52,865 nt of DNA, from assembly GCA_026387795.1 (NCBI GenBank), contig JAPLLA010000036.1:21405-74269 (forward strand), in the 5' to 3' direction. Position numbers and translations under genes: made by a program. The first letter of the stretch is position 1; each line of letters opens with the position of its first letter. Shown here in pieces: positions 42,308 to 51,175 of this stretch. The notes under the pieces are model-generated. The model was given only the letters and a program-made list of their open reading frames with translations. It was not told the origin of the DNA and did no database searches. This DNA comes from Candidatus Saganbacteria bacterium (GTDB taxonomy: Bacteria; Margulisbacteria; WOR-1; JAPLLA01).

Positions 42308-42994
42308 TTACCAGCTCAGCATGTAGCCGTTCTCTTTAAGCCATTTTCTTTGTGTTTTATAGCAGGGCAATATCTCCTCAACTTTTTTCCAGAACCGCCT
42401 AGAATGGTTTCTGTGTGCCAAGTGGGATAGTTCATGGACAACCACATAATCGATAACGCTTAAAGGTGCCATAATCAGTCTCCAGCAGAAATTGAGATTT
42501 CCTTGCGGTGTACAAGATCCCCAGCGTTTTTTAGCGCTGTTAAGTTTTATCTTCCCATATTTGAGGCCTGAAACTTCCGAATAATACACTGCTCTTTCTT
42601 GTAACTTATATTCCGCTTGTTTTTTGTACCATTTTGCAAAAAGATCCCTGGCTTTATCTAGTTTTTTGCTGAGCAGCTGAAACGTGCCGTCAAAAGAGAG
42701 CCTGGCAGGACCTTTTTCTGTAACGATCAATTCGTATTTATTGCCTAAAAACAGGAATTCTTCGCCGTTAATAAACTGTTTTGGGCCTGCTTTTTGCTGC
42801 TTTTCTTTTGCAGACTGTAAATGCTTGTTGATCCACCACATTTTATCTTGTACAAACTGTTCAATAAATTCCAAGGGAGCTCTTTTGGGCGCGCGTACAA
42901 CCAAAGTTGCTTCTTCTGTGATCTCCAAAGCAATCGTCCTTCTTTTGGAGCGGATTAGTTTGTGGATTTTGGGGGTGGTCATGGGGGCAATCAT
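42308..42994 (-). CDS. YgjP-like metallopeptidase (DUF45, M48-like)
   Basis: 228 residues from the ATG at 42994; the track ORF starts with TTG at 43024, and an ATG at 42982 is also possible. No RBS decides among them. The zinc site is intact in VVHELSHLAHRNHSRRFW (HELSH plus a third His), preceded by the family's KRWGSCTPQGNLNFCWRLIMAP. The N-terminal part (TIALEITEEATLVVRAP) is the beta domain of DUF45. Members are small metalloproteases found singly or in restriction loci; the substrate is unknown. The start region lies close to the divergent glycosyltransferase gene. Confidence 0.88.
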   Translation of the reverse strand: MIAPMTTPKIHKLIRSKRRTIALEITEEATLVVRAPKRAPLEFIEQFVQDKMWWINKHLQSAKEKQQKAGPKQFINGEEFLFLGNKYELIVTEKGPARLSFDGTFQLLSKKLDKARDLFAKWYKKQAEYKLQERAVYYSEVSGLKYGKIKLNSAKKRWGSCTPQGNLNFCWRLIMAPLSVIDYVVVHELSHLAHRNHSRRFWKKVEEILPCYKTQRKWLKENGYMLSW

Positions 42995-43048
42995 ACCATG
43001 GAGCAAGCTGGTTGCAACCCTCAAGGATATCGGGTAAAGTTAACTTAT

Positions 43049-45286
43049 ATGTCAAAACCCGCACTTAATATCGCTTTTGTAGGTAATTATGTCCCGCGCA
43101 TTTGCGGGATTGCCACTTTTACTACAGATCTTTGTGAAGCAACTGCCAAACAGCTGGGACGCAGGTCCAATGTCTTTGCAGTTGCTGTCAACGATACTGC
43201 GGAAGGCTATCCTTATCCGAGTCGGGTGGAGTTTACTCTGCAACGGAACCAACAAGTCGATTATTACGAAGCAGCCAATTTTATCAATGCCAGCAATGCC
43301 GACGTGGTCTGCGTTCAGCATGAATACGGAATTTACGGTGGTTGGGATGGGGTTTATATCCTCTCCCTGATCGGGAGTCTTAGCGTGCCTGTGGTTGTGG
43401 TACTGCACACTGTGCTTAAAACCCCAACCCCCAACCAGAAAAAGATCATTCAGGAGATGGCTCAGCGGGCCAGTCGGCTTATTGTGATGAGCGAACTGGC
43501 CGTAGAATTGTTGCAAGAGGTCTACGCTGTCCCGGCAGAAAAGGTCAAGATGCTCTATCATGGTACGCCTGATTTTACCTCGCTGGATAACAGCCACTAC
43601 AAAAAACGTTTTCAAGTGGAAGGGAACCAGACTCTGCTTACTTTTGGCTTGCTCAGTCCAAACAAAGGGATCGAAACAGTCATTAAAGCTTTACCTAAAC
43701 TGGTCCAGGAATTTCCTAAATTAATCTATGTTGTGCTGGGAAAAACCCACCCCAATGTACTTAAAGAATATGGCGAAAAATATCGAACCGAACTGGTAGC
43801 GCTGGTTGAGGAGCTGGGACTGCATGAGCATGTGATCTTTGACGACCGCTTTGTTAACTTGGAAGAGCTCTACGCCTGGCTGATGGCTGCTGATATCTAC
43901 ATCACCCCTTATTTAAATGAAGCGCAGATCGTTAGCGGAACTCTTTCCTACGCGATCGGAGCTGGGAACGCTATCATCTCTACCCCTTACTGGTATGCCA
44001 AGGAGATCCTGGCCGATGGCCGGGGACGTCTGATAAACTTTGGGGACAGCGAGGCCTTGTCTTCTGTTTTGCGCGATCTGTTGTCGGATAAATCCAAGCT
44101 AACAGCGCTGCGCGCCAAGACCTATAAATTTGGGCGGCAGATGCGCTGGGAAATAGTAGCGGAAAAGTATTTGGGAATATTCAAAAAAACCGCGGCTACT
44201 GCAGGGAAAAGATCTTTAACGTTAAAAACTCCCGCCTTGTTGTTGCGCTTGCCACCATTAGACCTGGGACACTTAAAGCGCTTAACCGATGACACAGGCC
44301 TTATTCAGCACGCTAAATATATTGTTCCTGACCGGCATACAGGTTATTGTCTGGACGATAATTCCCGTGCGCTGATGTTGTGCTCCTGGGCATATTTTCT
44401 GGTGCAGAGTGATGATGCCAAGGAACTGATCTCTACTTATTTCAGCTTTACTCATTTTATGCAAAATCCGGACGGTCACTTCCGTAATTTTATAGATTAC
44501 CAGCGCCACTTCTTGGATGAAACAGGCTCGGACGATGCGTGCGGACGTGCGCTTTGGGCGCTCGGTTTTATTATTTGGCGGCCTCCGCGAAATGCTTATC
44601 GCTCTTTGGCTCGTGAATGTTTTTTTAAGGCGCTCCCTCATGTGCGTGGACTCAACTTGCGCGGTAAAGCGCTGGCTATGCTCGGTCTGACCGCTTATCT
44701 GCGCTGTTATCAGGGGGACGAGAGTTGCACTGCCTTGCTCCGCGAATGTGCCGATTATCTTCTGTCTTTATATAAAGAGGTTTCGGCCGATGATTGGCGC
44801 TGGTTCGAAGATATTATTTGTTACGACAATGGGATCATCCCAATGGCCCTGTTTCAAACCTATGATATTCTCCGCGACGATAAATATTTGAAAGTAGCCA
44901 AAGAGACTTTGGACTTTTTGGAGAAAGCGACCAGCATTAACGGCCGCTTCTCTCTGGTTGGGAGCCGCGGGTGGTACAAGCGGGGTGGGGAGCGGGCGCA
45001 GTATGATCAGCAGCCGATCGACGCGACTGCTATGGTTTTGGCTTATCAATCCGCATATCGGGCTACACAAGATAAAAAATATTTAAAAAAGATGCGGCGG
45101 GCTTTTGGCTGGTTTCTGGGTGAGAATGATATGGGGATGTCTTTGTACGATCACGAGACCAAAGGCTGTGCTGACGGTTTGATGCCAGAGGGGGTCAGTT
45201 TGAACCAGGGTGGCGAAAGCACGGTTTCTTTCCTAATGGCGCTCTTGGCAATGATTGAAGAACATGAAATTGCAAGTGTGGCTTAG
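43049..45286 (+). CDS. GT4 glycosyltransferase with C-terminal helical (toroid-like) domain
   Basis: 745 residues from the ATG at 43049 (MSKPALNIAFVGNY); the track start at 42962 lies inside the opposing gene. Residues about 1-390 form a GT-B glycosyltransferase with FVGNYVPRICGIATFT, LYHGTPDF, FGLLSPNKGIE and the GT4 'E..GxxxY' region (SGTLSYAIGAGNAI). Residues about 410-745 form an alpha-helical domain with LTDDTGLIQHA, GYCLDDNSRALML and DDACGRALWALG that resembles an alpha/alpha toroid. Such fusions are commonly encoded beside GH130 genes, as here (GH130 at 46140), and are thought to build or remodel a mannose-containing polymer. Base composition is visibly more GC-rich than its neighbours. 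Confidence 0.88.
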   Translation: MSKPALNIAFVGNYVPRICGIATFTTDLCEATAKQLGRRSNVFAVAVNDTAEGYPYPSRVEFTLQRNQQVDYYEAANFINASNADVVCVQHEYGIYGGWDGVYILSLIGSLSVPVVVVLHTVLKTPTPNQKKIIQEMAQRASRLIVMSELAVELLQEVYAVPAEKVKMLYHGTPDFTSLDNSHYKKRFQVEGNQTLLTFGLLSPNKGIETVIKALPKLVQEFPKLIYVVLGKTHPNVLKEYGEKYRTELVALVEELGLHEHVIFDDRFVNLEELYAWLMAADIYITPYLNEAQIVSGTLSYAIGAGNAIISTPYWYAKEILADGRGRLINFGDSEALSSVLRDLLSDKSKLTALRAKTYKFGRQMRWEIVAEKYLGIFKKTAATAGKRSLTLKTPALLLRLPPLDLGHLKRLTDDTGLIQHAKYIVPDRHTGYCLDDNSRALMLCSWAYFLVQSDDAKELISTYFSFTHFMQNPDGHFRNFIDYQRHFLDETGSDDACGRALWALGFIIWRPPRNAYRSLARECFFKALPHVRGLNLRGKALAMLGLTAYLRCYQGDESCTALLRECADYLLSLYKEVSADDWRWFEDIICYDNGIIPMALFQTYDILRDDKYLKVAKETLDFLEKATSINGRFSLVGSRGWYKRGGERAQYDQQPIDATAMVLAYQSAYRATQDKKYLKKMRRAFGWFLGENDMGMSLYDHETKGCADGLMPEGVSLNQGGESTVSFLMALLAMIEEHEIASVA

Positions 45287-46134
45287 CGCTGTTTTAGCTG
45301 TCTTTGTTTATTCACTGGCGGAAGATAGTTTTCAGATGATATAACGCCTTTGCCTGTTTTTTGTTCAAGCGCGATCCTAGCATCTTTGGCGATTTTTCCG
45401 CCTTTTTTGGCTGGTATTTTATTTTCTTCCAAGCCTTTGGTTTGCATTGTTTCGGCGATTTGCCGAGTGGAAAGCTCCGCCAAAGCCGTAAAAACCAATT
45501 CGGCGTCCGACATGTGATCTCGCAAATTTTGCGTCTTGAGATTTTTTAAGTTTTTATGTTCCTTAACCGACAAATCACTCCATTCCTCATGGATGATATT
45601 CGTCAAAATTGCATATTCATCTTGCTCTTTGACTTCATTGTTTTTCCAATAATCTGTCAATTTGCTCCTGATTTCCTGACCCATCATCCTCTGTTGGATC
45701 CACTTTTCGCTTCTGCCGTGCTGTTGCCAGTATTCTCTAGATCGATTCAAAGCTTTTTCCGGATCAGTCATCTCCTGCATTCGTTCGTAACCCACCTTTG
45801 CCAGCCATAATTTAATTGGTTCAGCTTTTTTACTTGGCACTGATTGTATGAGACGAAGAATCGTTTCCACATTTGCCACATCGGTCTTGTAAAACTTTCC
45901 ATCGGCAGATTGCATTTTCAGTTTGTCACATTTTGTGACAGACTCGTTTTCTTCTTTTTTTAAGCGATTTTTTAGGGTTGTCCAATAACTTTGGGCCTTC
46001 TTAAAATCCAGTTGTTCAGTAAGTGCCGCAATAATATCAATTACAGAAAAATACCAAGTTTCCGCTTTTTCGTCGTAATAACGGCGGATTTTAAAGTTTT
46101 CAAAAATTGCCAATGAGTTTTGATTATTTTTCAT
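45283..46134 (-). CDS. DinD-like / Bro-N domain protein
   Basis: 283 residues. The N-terminal Bro-N domain (about 8-110) shows FKIRRYYDEKAETWYFSVID, YWTTLKNRLKKE and ILRLIQSVPSKKAEPIKLWL. The following part with EKWIQQRMMGQEIRSKLTD, then ILTNIIHEEWSDLSV and NLRDHMSDAEL matches DNA-damage-inducible protein D and phage antirepressor-type relatives. DinD of E. coli inhibits RecA filaments. It sits between the convergent GT4 and GH130 genes that usually belong together, with its stop codon interlocked with the GT4 stop (TTAG). This looks like insertion of an accessory gene. Confidence 0.88.
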   Translation of the reverse strand: MKNNQNSLAIFENFKIRRYYDEKAETWYFSVIDIIAALTEQLDFKKAQSYWTTLKNRLKKEENESVTKCDKLKMQSADGKFYKTDVANVETILRLIQSVPSKKAEPIKLWLAKVGYERMQEMTDPEKALNRSREYWQQHGRSEKWIQQRMMGQEIRSKLTDYWKNNEVKEQDEYAILTNIIHEEWSDLSVKEHKNLKNLKTQNLRDHMSDAELVFTALAELSTRQIAETMQTKGLEENKIPAKKGGKIAKDARIALEQKTGKGVISSENYLPPVNKQRQLKQR

Positions 46135-46139
46135 ATAAA

Positions 46140-47696
46140 CTAACCTCCCTTTTTTAAGAGTTTCTCTAGAAGTTCATCAACTGGAATACTGGCTACATGC
46201 GATTCCGAGTCTGAAATCGCGTAAGGAATGATTAATTCTCCGTTGAGGATGATGGATCCGCAGCTGTAAACTACGTTTGGAACATACCCTTCGCGTTCTT
46301 CTTCCCGCGGTGCGAGCAGCGGCTCTTCTAATCTCCCGATTATTTTAGAGGGATCGGCTAAATCTAATAGTGTAACCCCAATGCAATATTTGCGCATTGG
46401 ACCAACGCCGTGGGTCAGCATAATCCAACCTTTTTTTGTTTCGAGCGGTGAACCGCAATTGCCGATCTGGACCAGTTCCCATGAATTTTCCGGTGCTTCA
46501 ATTTTAACCCCTTCGTACCAGAAATGGATATTATTGGAATAGCTTAAGTAGAGACTTTCACCGTCGGTCCGTGTGATCATAACGTACTGTCCGTTGATCT
46601 TGCGCGGGAATAGCGCCATTCCTTTATTGCGCGCCATGGGACCGTTTAAAGTTGAGATCTTAAAGCAGTGAAAATCTTTTGTTTCGATTAATTGCGGCAG
46701 TATTTCCCTGCCGTTGTAAGCGGTATAAGTTGCGTAGTAGGTGACACTGCCATCGTCATCAACAAAGCGGACAAAACGTGCGTCTTCTACTCCGTTGCTT
46801 TCGTTTTGCGACATAGGGAAAATGACCCTTTCGGATATCAACTGTCCATGGGGAAAAAAGATTTCGTAATTTGATTCTGTCAACCACTTGATGTGTCTAA
46901 TGGCATCAGCCATGTCTGCAGGAGTAAATGTACCGCTGTCACGGACGGATTTAATCGCTTGGCTTATTTCTTTCGGCGTGAAATTGGCTGGCAGGCTCTG
47001 GTAGATCGCATTAGCTACTTCGCTAAACTGTCCCATTTCCTCAAGTTTGGCCTTAAAAAGTTCCCGGTCGTAAGTTGCATTCAAGACGATCTCAGGTGTT
47101 CCCAAAAATGGGCTGACCGATTCAAGTAAAATTGAATTGTTTTTGTCAATAATGGCACTGCGGAAAACAATCGAGGAAATATGTCCTTCGCCTGTAGCGC
47201 GGAAGCTAAAGATTACGCGGGTCTGTCCCTTCCGCAAATTGTTCTGTTTGGGATAAATGACGATTGAAGGATTAAAAAGTGCGGCTGATTCAATGGAGTA
47301 TTCCATTGTAAAACAAGCTCCGAGCAAAAGCTTTCTTTCTTCTGACAGTGCTGCCGGATCCCGGATGTATTTTGCGATCCTTTGGTAATTGTTTATCAGT
47401 ACAGCTTGAATATCTTTGTGTCTGTGCGCAAAATCTTTGAGCGTTTGCTTGAGCACTGCTTTAATCCTGGTTTCGTCCAGTGCCAGGATGCGGTTTACGA
47501 TATTTGTCATATGGTTTTCGTTGGCTGGACGGAAAGGGCGGGTAATAACTCTGCGCTTGTCCGGCCGGATTTTTTTTAAGGTTCTATTGGTGATGCGCTT
47601 GAATAAGCGCGAAATAATTACCGGGTCATGGAGTATGGGTTTGCCTAGTTGCTTTTTATCGATCAAAACTTCAGGAGATTTAGGTGCTTTGGCCAT
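46140..47696 (-). CDS. Glycoside hydrolase family 130 (beta-mannoside phosphorylase type)
   Basis: 518 residues. After a helical N-terminal extension (about 1-150) the five-bladed propeller of GH130 follows: FNPSIVIYPKQ, GEGHISSIVFR, SNGVEDARFVRF with the catalytic Asp region, YNGREILPQLIETKDF, and WVLV-like WELVQIGNCGSPLETKKGWIMLTHGVG. The final KKYVPNV-type segment YVPNVVYSCG with LIIPYAISDS is also typical. Family members phosphorolyse or transfer beta-mannosidic bonds. Together with the nearby GT4 it suggests synthesis and recovery of a mannan-like oligosaccharide, possibly a storage compound. The long N-terminal extension is seen in the larger GH130 subgroups. Confidence 0.9.
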   Translation of the reverse strand: MAKAPKSPEVLIDKKQLGKPILHDPVIISRLFKRITNRTLKKIRPDKRRVITRPFRPANENHMTNIVNRILALDETRIKAVLKQTLKDFAHRHKDIQAVLINNYQRIAKYIRDPAALSEERKLLLGACFTMEYSIESAALFNPSIVIYPKQNNLRKGQTRVIFSFRATGEGHISSIVFRSAIIDKNNSILLESVSPFLGTPEIVLNATYDRELFKAKLEEMGQFSEVANAIYQSLPANFTPKEISQAIKSVRDSGTFTPADMADAIRHIKWLTESNYEIFFPHGQLISERVIFPMSQNESNGVEDARFVRFVDDDGSVTYYATYTAYNGREILPQLIETKDFHCFKISTLNGPMARNKGMALFPRKINGQYVMITRTDGESLYLSYSNNIHFWYEGVKIEAPENSWELVQIGNCGSPLETKKGWIMLTHGVGPMRKYCIGVTLLDLADPSKIIGRLEEPLLAPREEEREGYVPNVVYSCGSIILNGELIIPYAISDSESHVASIPVDELLEKLLKKGG

Positions 47697-47733
47697 AATT
47701 AAGTAATACTAATCTTTATGAGGTGAAAAAGCA

Positions 47734-47811
47734 ATGAGCCACTGGAAGGGCCGCTCCTGGCGGGCAGGGATGGAGCTTGTGTTGATCAGACGTAAGGCGC
47801 ATACTCAATAA
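47734..47811 (+). CDS. Putative 25-residue leader peptide ORF
   Basis: A small ORF (MSHWKGRSWRAGMELVLIRR and five more residues) begins 9 bases after GAGGTG and stops one base before the ATG of the next gene, which itself lacks a good RBS. This arrangement suggests translational coupling of the following gene to the small ORF. The peptide is basic and resembles nothing I recognise. It is too short for certainty, and its frame may be fortuitous. Confidence 0.35.
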   Translation: MSHWKGRSWRAGMELVLIRRKAHTQ

Positions 47812-47812
47812 A

Positions 47813-48949
47813 ATGTTAAAAACAATACGGATCATTATTTTGTTTCTAGTTTTATCTGGTACGGCTTTTGCTGGTCCAGGAATAAATACAATAATTGCGG
47901 AGGCTACCTTCCCTCTAAATCCGACCGACGGTCAGGCAAAATATGGCTTTGTTTTTAATAAAGCATTAGGGAATTGGACTAAACTAATCGAAAGCGGAAC
48001 GATTACCAGTTGGTATGACAAGAACGCTAATACTTTGCAGGAAAGTGATGAGCTGACGGTCAAAAATTACAAGGTCTATCAAATAGCTAAAGTATTTTCC
48101 GCCGGCGTTTTTATCAGCAACGACGTCAAATACGGAACAAAGAACGAGAATGGCATAATGCCGGCACAGGAGAATGACCTGAAATCAGCCCTTGAGTCGC
48201 TTGACCGTTCGGGCTATAAAAAGGGCGAATATATTACCGGAGTAGGGGACCGGGCTATTTCCGGTTACAATGATTACCGAGATCAGAGTGAACCGGAGTC
48301 AAATATCCGGATCACCGAAGGGGTTTGTGTTGCGGTGGTCGGACCGGCAACGGTCAGAGCCAACGTGTCCACTTTGTTTATCACAGAGGGTGCCGATAAA
48401 TATACGCTGGCCCAAAACTTTAAATTCCCCAATTGGTATCTGGAAAAAGAGACATTAAACAGTAAAAAAGATGGCTGGTTCTTGGAAAGCAATAAAGCGG
48501 CAGTTGAGTTGACCCGGCAGGCGGTCAATAATATACAGATCTGGGTGGACCAAAAAGTAGGCCGGGGCAATGGTTTTAAAGGATATTACGCTCTGGACCT
48601 GGTACCGTTCCTGCTAAAAGACAGCGAAGTTCCCAAATCTCTGGTCAATTCCGGATCAAACCAAAATCCAAGCGGCGGGTCATCGAACGTGAGCGCGAGT
48701 TTAAATAGCAAGGACGGCAAAGAAACCTATTCGATCTATCTGATAAATTTTGGTTATATCAATGAGAGCGATAGCACCGATGACCAGGTGTTTACCCGGG
48801 CCCACGAAAAATTCGTGCAGGAAACAAAATCCTTAAAAAGGCCGGAGACCCTAACCTATGACGGGGCCGATGAGGCGGTGCGTATGGTATGGCGTGACGG
48901 GACCAACCGGGAAGCCATAATTTTCAGAAGGGTTTTAAGCTACAGATGA
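47813..48949 (+). CDS. Exported protein of unknown function
   Basis: 378 residues with a signal peptide (MLKTIR, hydrophobic core, GTAFAG). The mature protein is mixed alpha/beta, with no cysteine pair, lipobox or known catalytic motif that I can identify. Notable segments are FNKALGNWTKLIESG, GVGDRAISGYNDY and a C-terminal VRMVWRDGTNREAIIF that resembles the end of a small beta domain. The next gene overlaps it by 4 bases (ATGA), so the two are translated as a pair. The region is more GC-rich than the genes around it. I do not assign a function. Confidence 0.7.
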   Translation: MLKTIRIIILFLVLSGTAFAGPGINTIIAEATFPLNPTDGQAKYGFVFNKALGNWTKLIESGTITSWYDKNANTLQESDELTVKNYKVYQIAKVFSAGVFISNDVKYGTKNENGIMPAQENDLKSALESLDRSGYKKGEYITGVGDRAISGYNDYRDQSEPESNIRITEGVCVAVVGPATVRANVSTLFITEGADKYTLAQNFKFPNWYLEKETLNSKKDGWFLESNKAAVELTRQAVNNIQIWVDQKVGRGNGFKGYYALDLVPFLLKDSEVPKSLVNSGSNQNPSGGSSNVSASLNSKDGKETYSIYLINFGYINESDSTDDQVFTRAHEKFVQETKSLKRPETLTYDGADEAVRMVWRDGTNREAIIFRRVLSYR

Positions 48950-50370
48950 CAAAATTGAAAGGGGAAAGTACTGCAAGCCTTGTCAATAGTATCGTACCGG
49001 AAAAAGAAGAAGTGGCGGGGATAAGAATCAAAGTTGATAATAAAGTATTTCAGCTCGATGGCAAGAACAAGATAGCGATCGCAGTGGAAGCCAAAAGCGG
49101 ACTAAAAGTAAAATTAAGTCTAGATGAAAAAGAATTGGGCGGGGAAAGAGGGGGCTTAACAATAATCAACGAGGTTGTCAACGCGGACGGTTTGGCTAAT
49201 TTTGTCTATTTGCCTCCGCTGCTGGCGGCAAGCTTTGAAGCCTACAAATATGTGTATATAAGTGCCAATGTTTCTGTGCCGGGCAAAGCAGGAGTGCTGA
49301 AAGACGCGCAACGGATGACTCTGGCGGTGCAAAAAGAAACCGTGGTTGTTTTGGACAAAGAGCGAAAAGAAATGACCGACCACTATTACGATGAATTAAT
49401 GAAAGACCTGGCTGATCTGGACAAAAAAGGGATAAAAACGGCTGATTTCAGGCAGATTGCCAAGACCAATAAACTTCAATTGCTGAAAAGCCAATCATCC
49501 GAAGAAGCCATGGGCTGTTCGGATAATATCCATTTGATGGCGCTGGAGTGCAGATATTTAAAGGTCCTTTATGACCGGCAGATGGAAACAAACAAGTGGT
49601 TTACCGAAAGTCTGAAGTCCGGTATCAGCACGCTGTCTGATCTGATTGGCGTTACCGACAAGCTGGAAGCGGCGACCAAAGCTAGAATAAAGAAAGAATA
49701 TTCCAAAGTCCCTTATGACAACTTCAAAAAAGAGCTGCTGGCCACCTTTATTGAAAATTTGTACACGCAATTCGAAAAAGCCAGTGACAGCCTAAAAGCC
49801 ACAGGCTACTCGCCAGAAGACCTGAAGGCCTTTAAAAAATTAGGGATGGAATATTTAAACGAAAAATCAATAGATACTTTTTCGGAGTTCATCTTTTCAT
49901 ACTTTAAAGAATCGACTATCAAGGAGACGCAGGCGAATTTAGACCTGTTCGTTGGTGGCATAAAAAATAGAACGGGGGTCTATAACGCCGATAAAAAAGT
50001 TAATCCCTCCCTGGATCTGTACAGTACTTACGAAAAGGAGCACAACCTGCTGAATATGGCTCATTTGGATAGAGAACTGTATCGACTAGACACCAAATTG
50101 CTTCTGGACACGGTCATAAAAGGTCCGCTGGTCTATTTTAATATGAAAAATATGGTTGCGGACAAAAAATTCGCGACCAAACTTAAAAACCTGGATGCCG
50201 ACTCATTATCAAAGATATACAAGGAATTTACCGAAAGTCCAACTTTTCTCAAGAACATATCCGGCGGGATAGATGGTATGTTCTATTCTTATTGCGGCTA
50301 TAATTGGCTGATTGATTATTATAAAATAAATAAGATCCGGACCGATCTGACTGCGCTATTGCTGAAATAG
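48946..50370 (+). CDS. Unknown protein, beta-rich N-terminus and helical C-terminus
   Basis: 474 residues with no signal peptide or membrane helix at the listed start. Residues about 20-130 look beta-rich and Ig-like (IRIKVDNKVFQLDGKNKIAI, GLANFVYLPPLL, YVYISANVSVPGKA), which normally would be found outside the cell. Residues about 135-474 are helical and Lys-rich (MTDHYYDELMKDLADLDKK, and others). The only cysteines are few (GCSDN, LECRY, SYCGYN). It overlaps the exported protein before it by 4 bases. The contrast between an apparent extracellular fold and the missing signal suggests a non-Sec route, a wrong start or a fusion split. Function unknown. Confidence 0.7.
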   Translation: MTKLKGESTASLVNSIVPEKEEVAGIRIKVDNKVFQLDGKNKIAIAVEAKSGLKVKLSLDEKELGGERGGLTIINEVVNADGLANFVYLPPLLAASFEAYKYVYISANVSVPGKAGVLKDAQRMTLAVQKETVVVLDKERKEMTDHYYDELMKDLADLDKKGIKTADFRQIAKTNKLQLLKSQSSEEAMGCSDNIHLMALECRYLKVLYDRQMETNKWFTESLKSGISTLSDLIGVTDKLEAATKARIKKEYSKVPYDNFKKELLATFIENLYTQFEKASDSLKATGYSPEDLKAFKKLGMEYLNEKSIDTFSEFIFSYFKESTIKETQANLDLFVGGIKNRTGVYNADKKVNPSLDLYSTYEKEHNLLNMAHLDRELYRLDTKLLLDTVIKGPLVYFNMKNMVADKKFATKLKNLDADSLSKIYKEFTESPTFLKNISGGIDGMFYSYCGYNWLIDYYKINKIRTDLTALLLK

Positions 50371-50396
50371 TCTGTGCTTACTCGCCTCTGGAGGGA

Positions 50397-50477
50397 GCCC
50401 CACATCCTCCTCCCCACCACCCCAAGGCAGGAAAAAGGGCAGGGCAAATCGAACCAAAGGGGTGGTAAAGTCGCACC
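50397..50477 (+). repeat. Terminal direct repeat, copy 1
   Basis: C-rich block (CCTCCTCCCCACCACCCC) then AAAGGGCAGGGCAAATCGAA and GGTGGTAAAGTCGCACC. The same blocks in the same order recur at 52750-52865, with a longer spacer between the first and second. Confidence 0.75.
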
Positions 50478-51065
50478 AGGTTGATGGCTACGCCACGCGT
50501 AGGGTTGTGCTCAAAAGAGTGAGAAGCGTTGAAGTGCAGGTAACCTTAAATGCTATATCTCATTGTGGTGAAATGTCGCATATAGGAATGCCTGATCCTA
50601 AAAGAATGCAGGAAGAGGCATTGCGTGGTTATCGGGTAGCCAAAGAAAAAGGGGGGGGGCGGACTTGTAACTCTCTTTGAAATGCCGGATTAGCTGAACA
50701 AATGATCGCCAGGGGAATTTTTAGCCCAGACGTAAGGTCTGATAATTATGATTTTATTGGTGCTAGTTCTAGATATAGGGATGCGAAGTTTGCGGACCAG
50801 GCTGCGAGCGAATTTAAGGCTGCCATGTTGAGGTTAACTGCTTCAAGAAATCTCCGGGTAAGATGGGGGACAGAAAAACCAGTTGAAGCCCCTAATGTTT
50901 TTCCTTCTCATCTTCATAATCTTGGCTTTGATGTTTTCTGTTATAATCAATCCATGTGCCGTTATTTCGTTATTTCATCAAAACCTATCGATGGCTTCCT
51001 GAGAAGATATTTGCCATCAGCTAAAGCCGGTACTTGAGCTCCTTTTCAAAACATTGCTTAACAAC
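50462..51065 (+). pseudogene. Decayed gene of unknown family
   Basis: Two ORFs in one frame (50462-50680 and 50702-51037) are separated by a single TGA at 50678. Just before it is a run of nine G (50651-50659); with eight the frame would continue as GLVTLFEMPD to a TAG at 50690. Either a nonsense change or a run-length error breaks the gene. The end (ISSKPID, then in another frame EDICHQLKPVLELLFK) is related to a fragment at 52229-52348. The protein family is not recognised. Confidence 0.5.
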
Positions 51066-51121
51066 TGTAATCCTAAAAATTTATCATACCACCGGGTATA
51101 ATCCGTCGGTCTTCTTTTTTT

Positions 51122-51150
51122 TTGAGTTTCTCTTGTTTGTACTGTATAAT
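51122..51150 (+). promoter_or_regulatory. Promoter of the geranylgeranyl-reductase-like gene
   Basis: TTGAGT (51122-51127), 17 bases, TATAAT (51145-51150), then GGAG 6 bases before the ATG at 51176. Confidence 0.75.
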
Positions 51151-51175
51151 TATCCAAATTATCTTGGAGATATAA

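Noticed and set aside
50678-50680. In-frame TGA as selenocysteine or recoded codon
   Set aside because: No SECIS-like hairpin is evident right after it, the surroundings show other signs of decay, and many genes in the window end normally in TGA.
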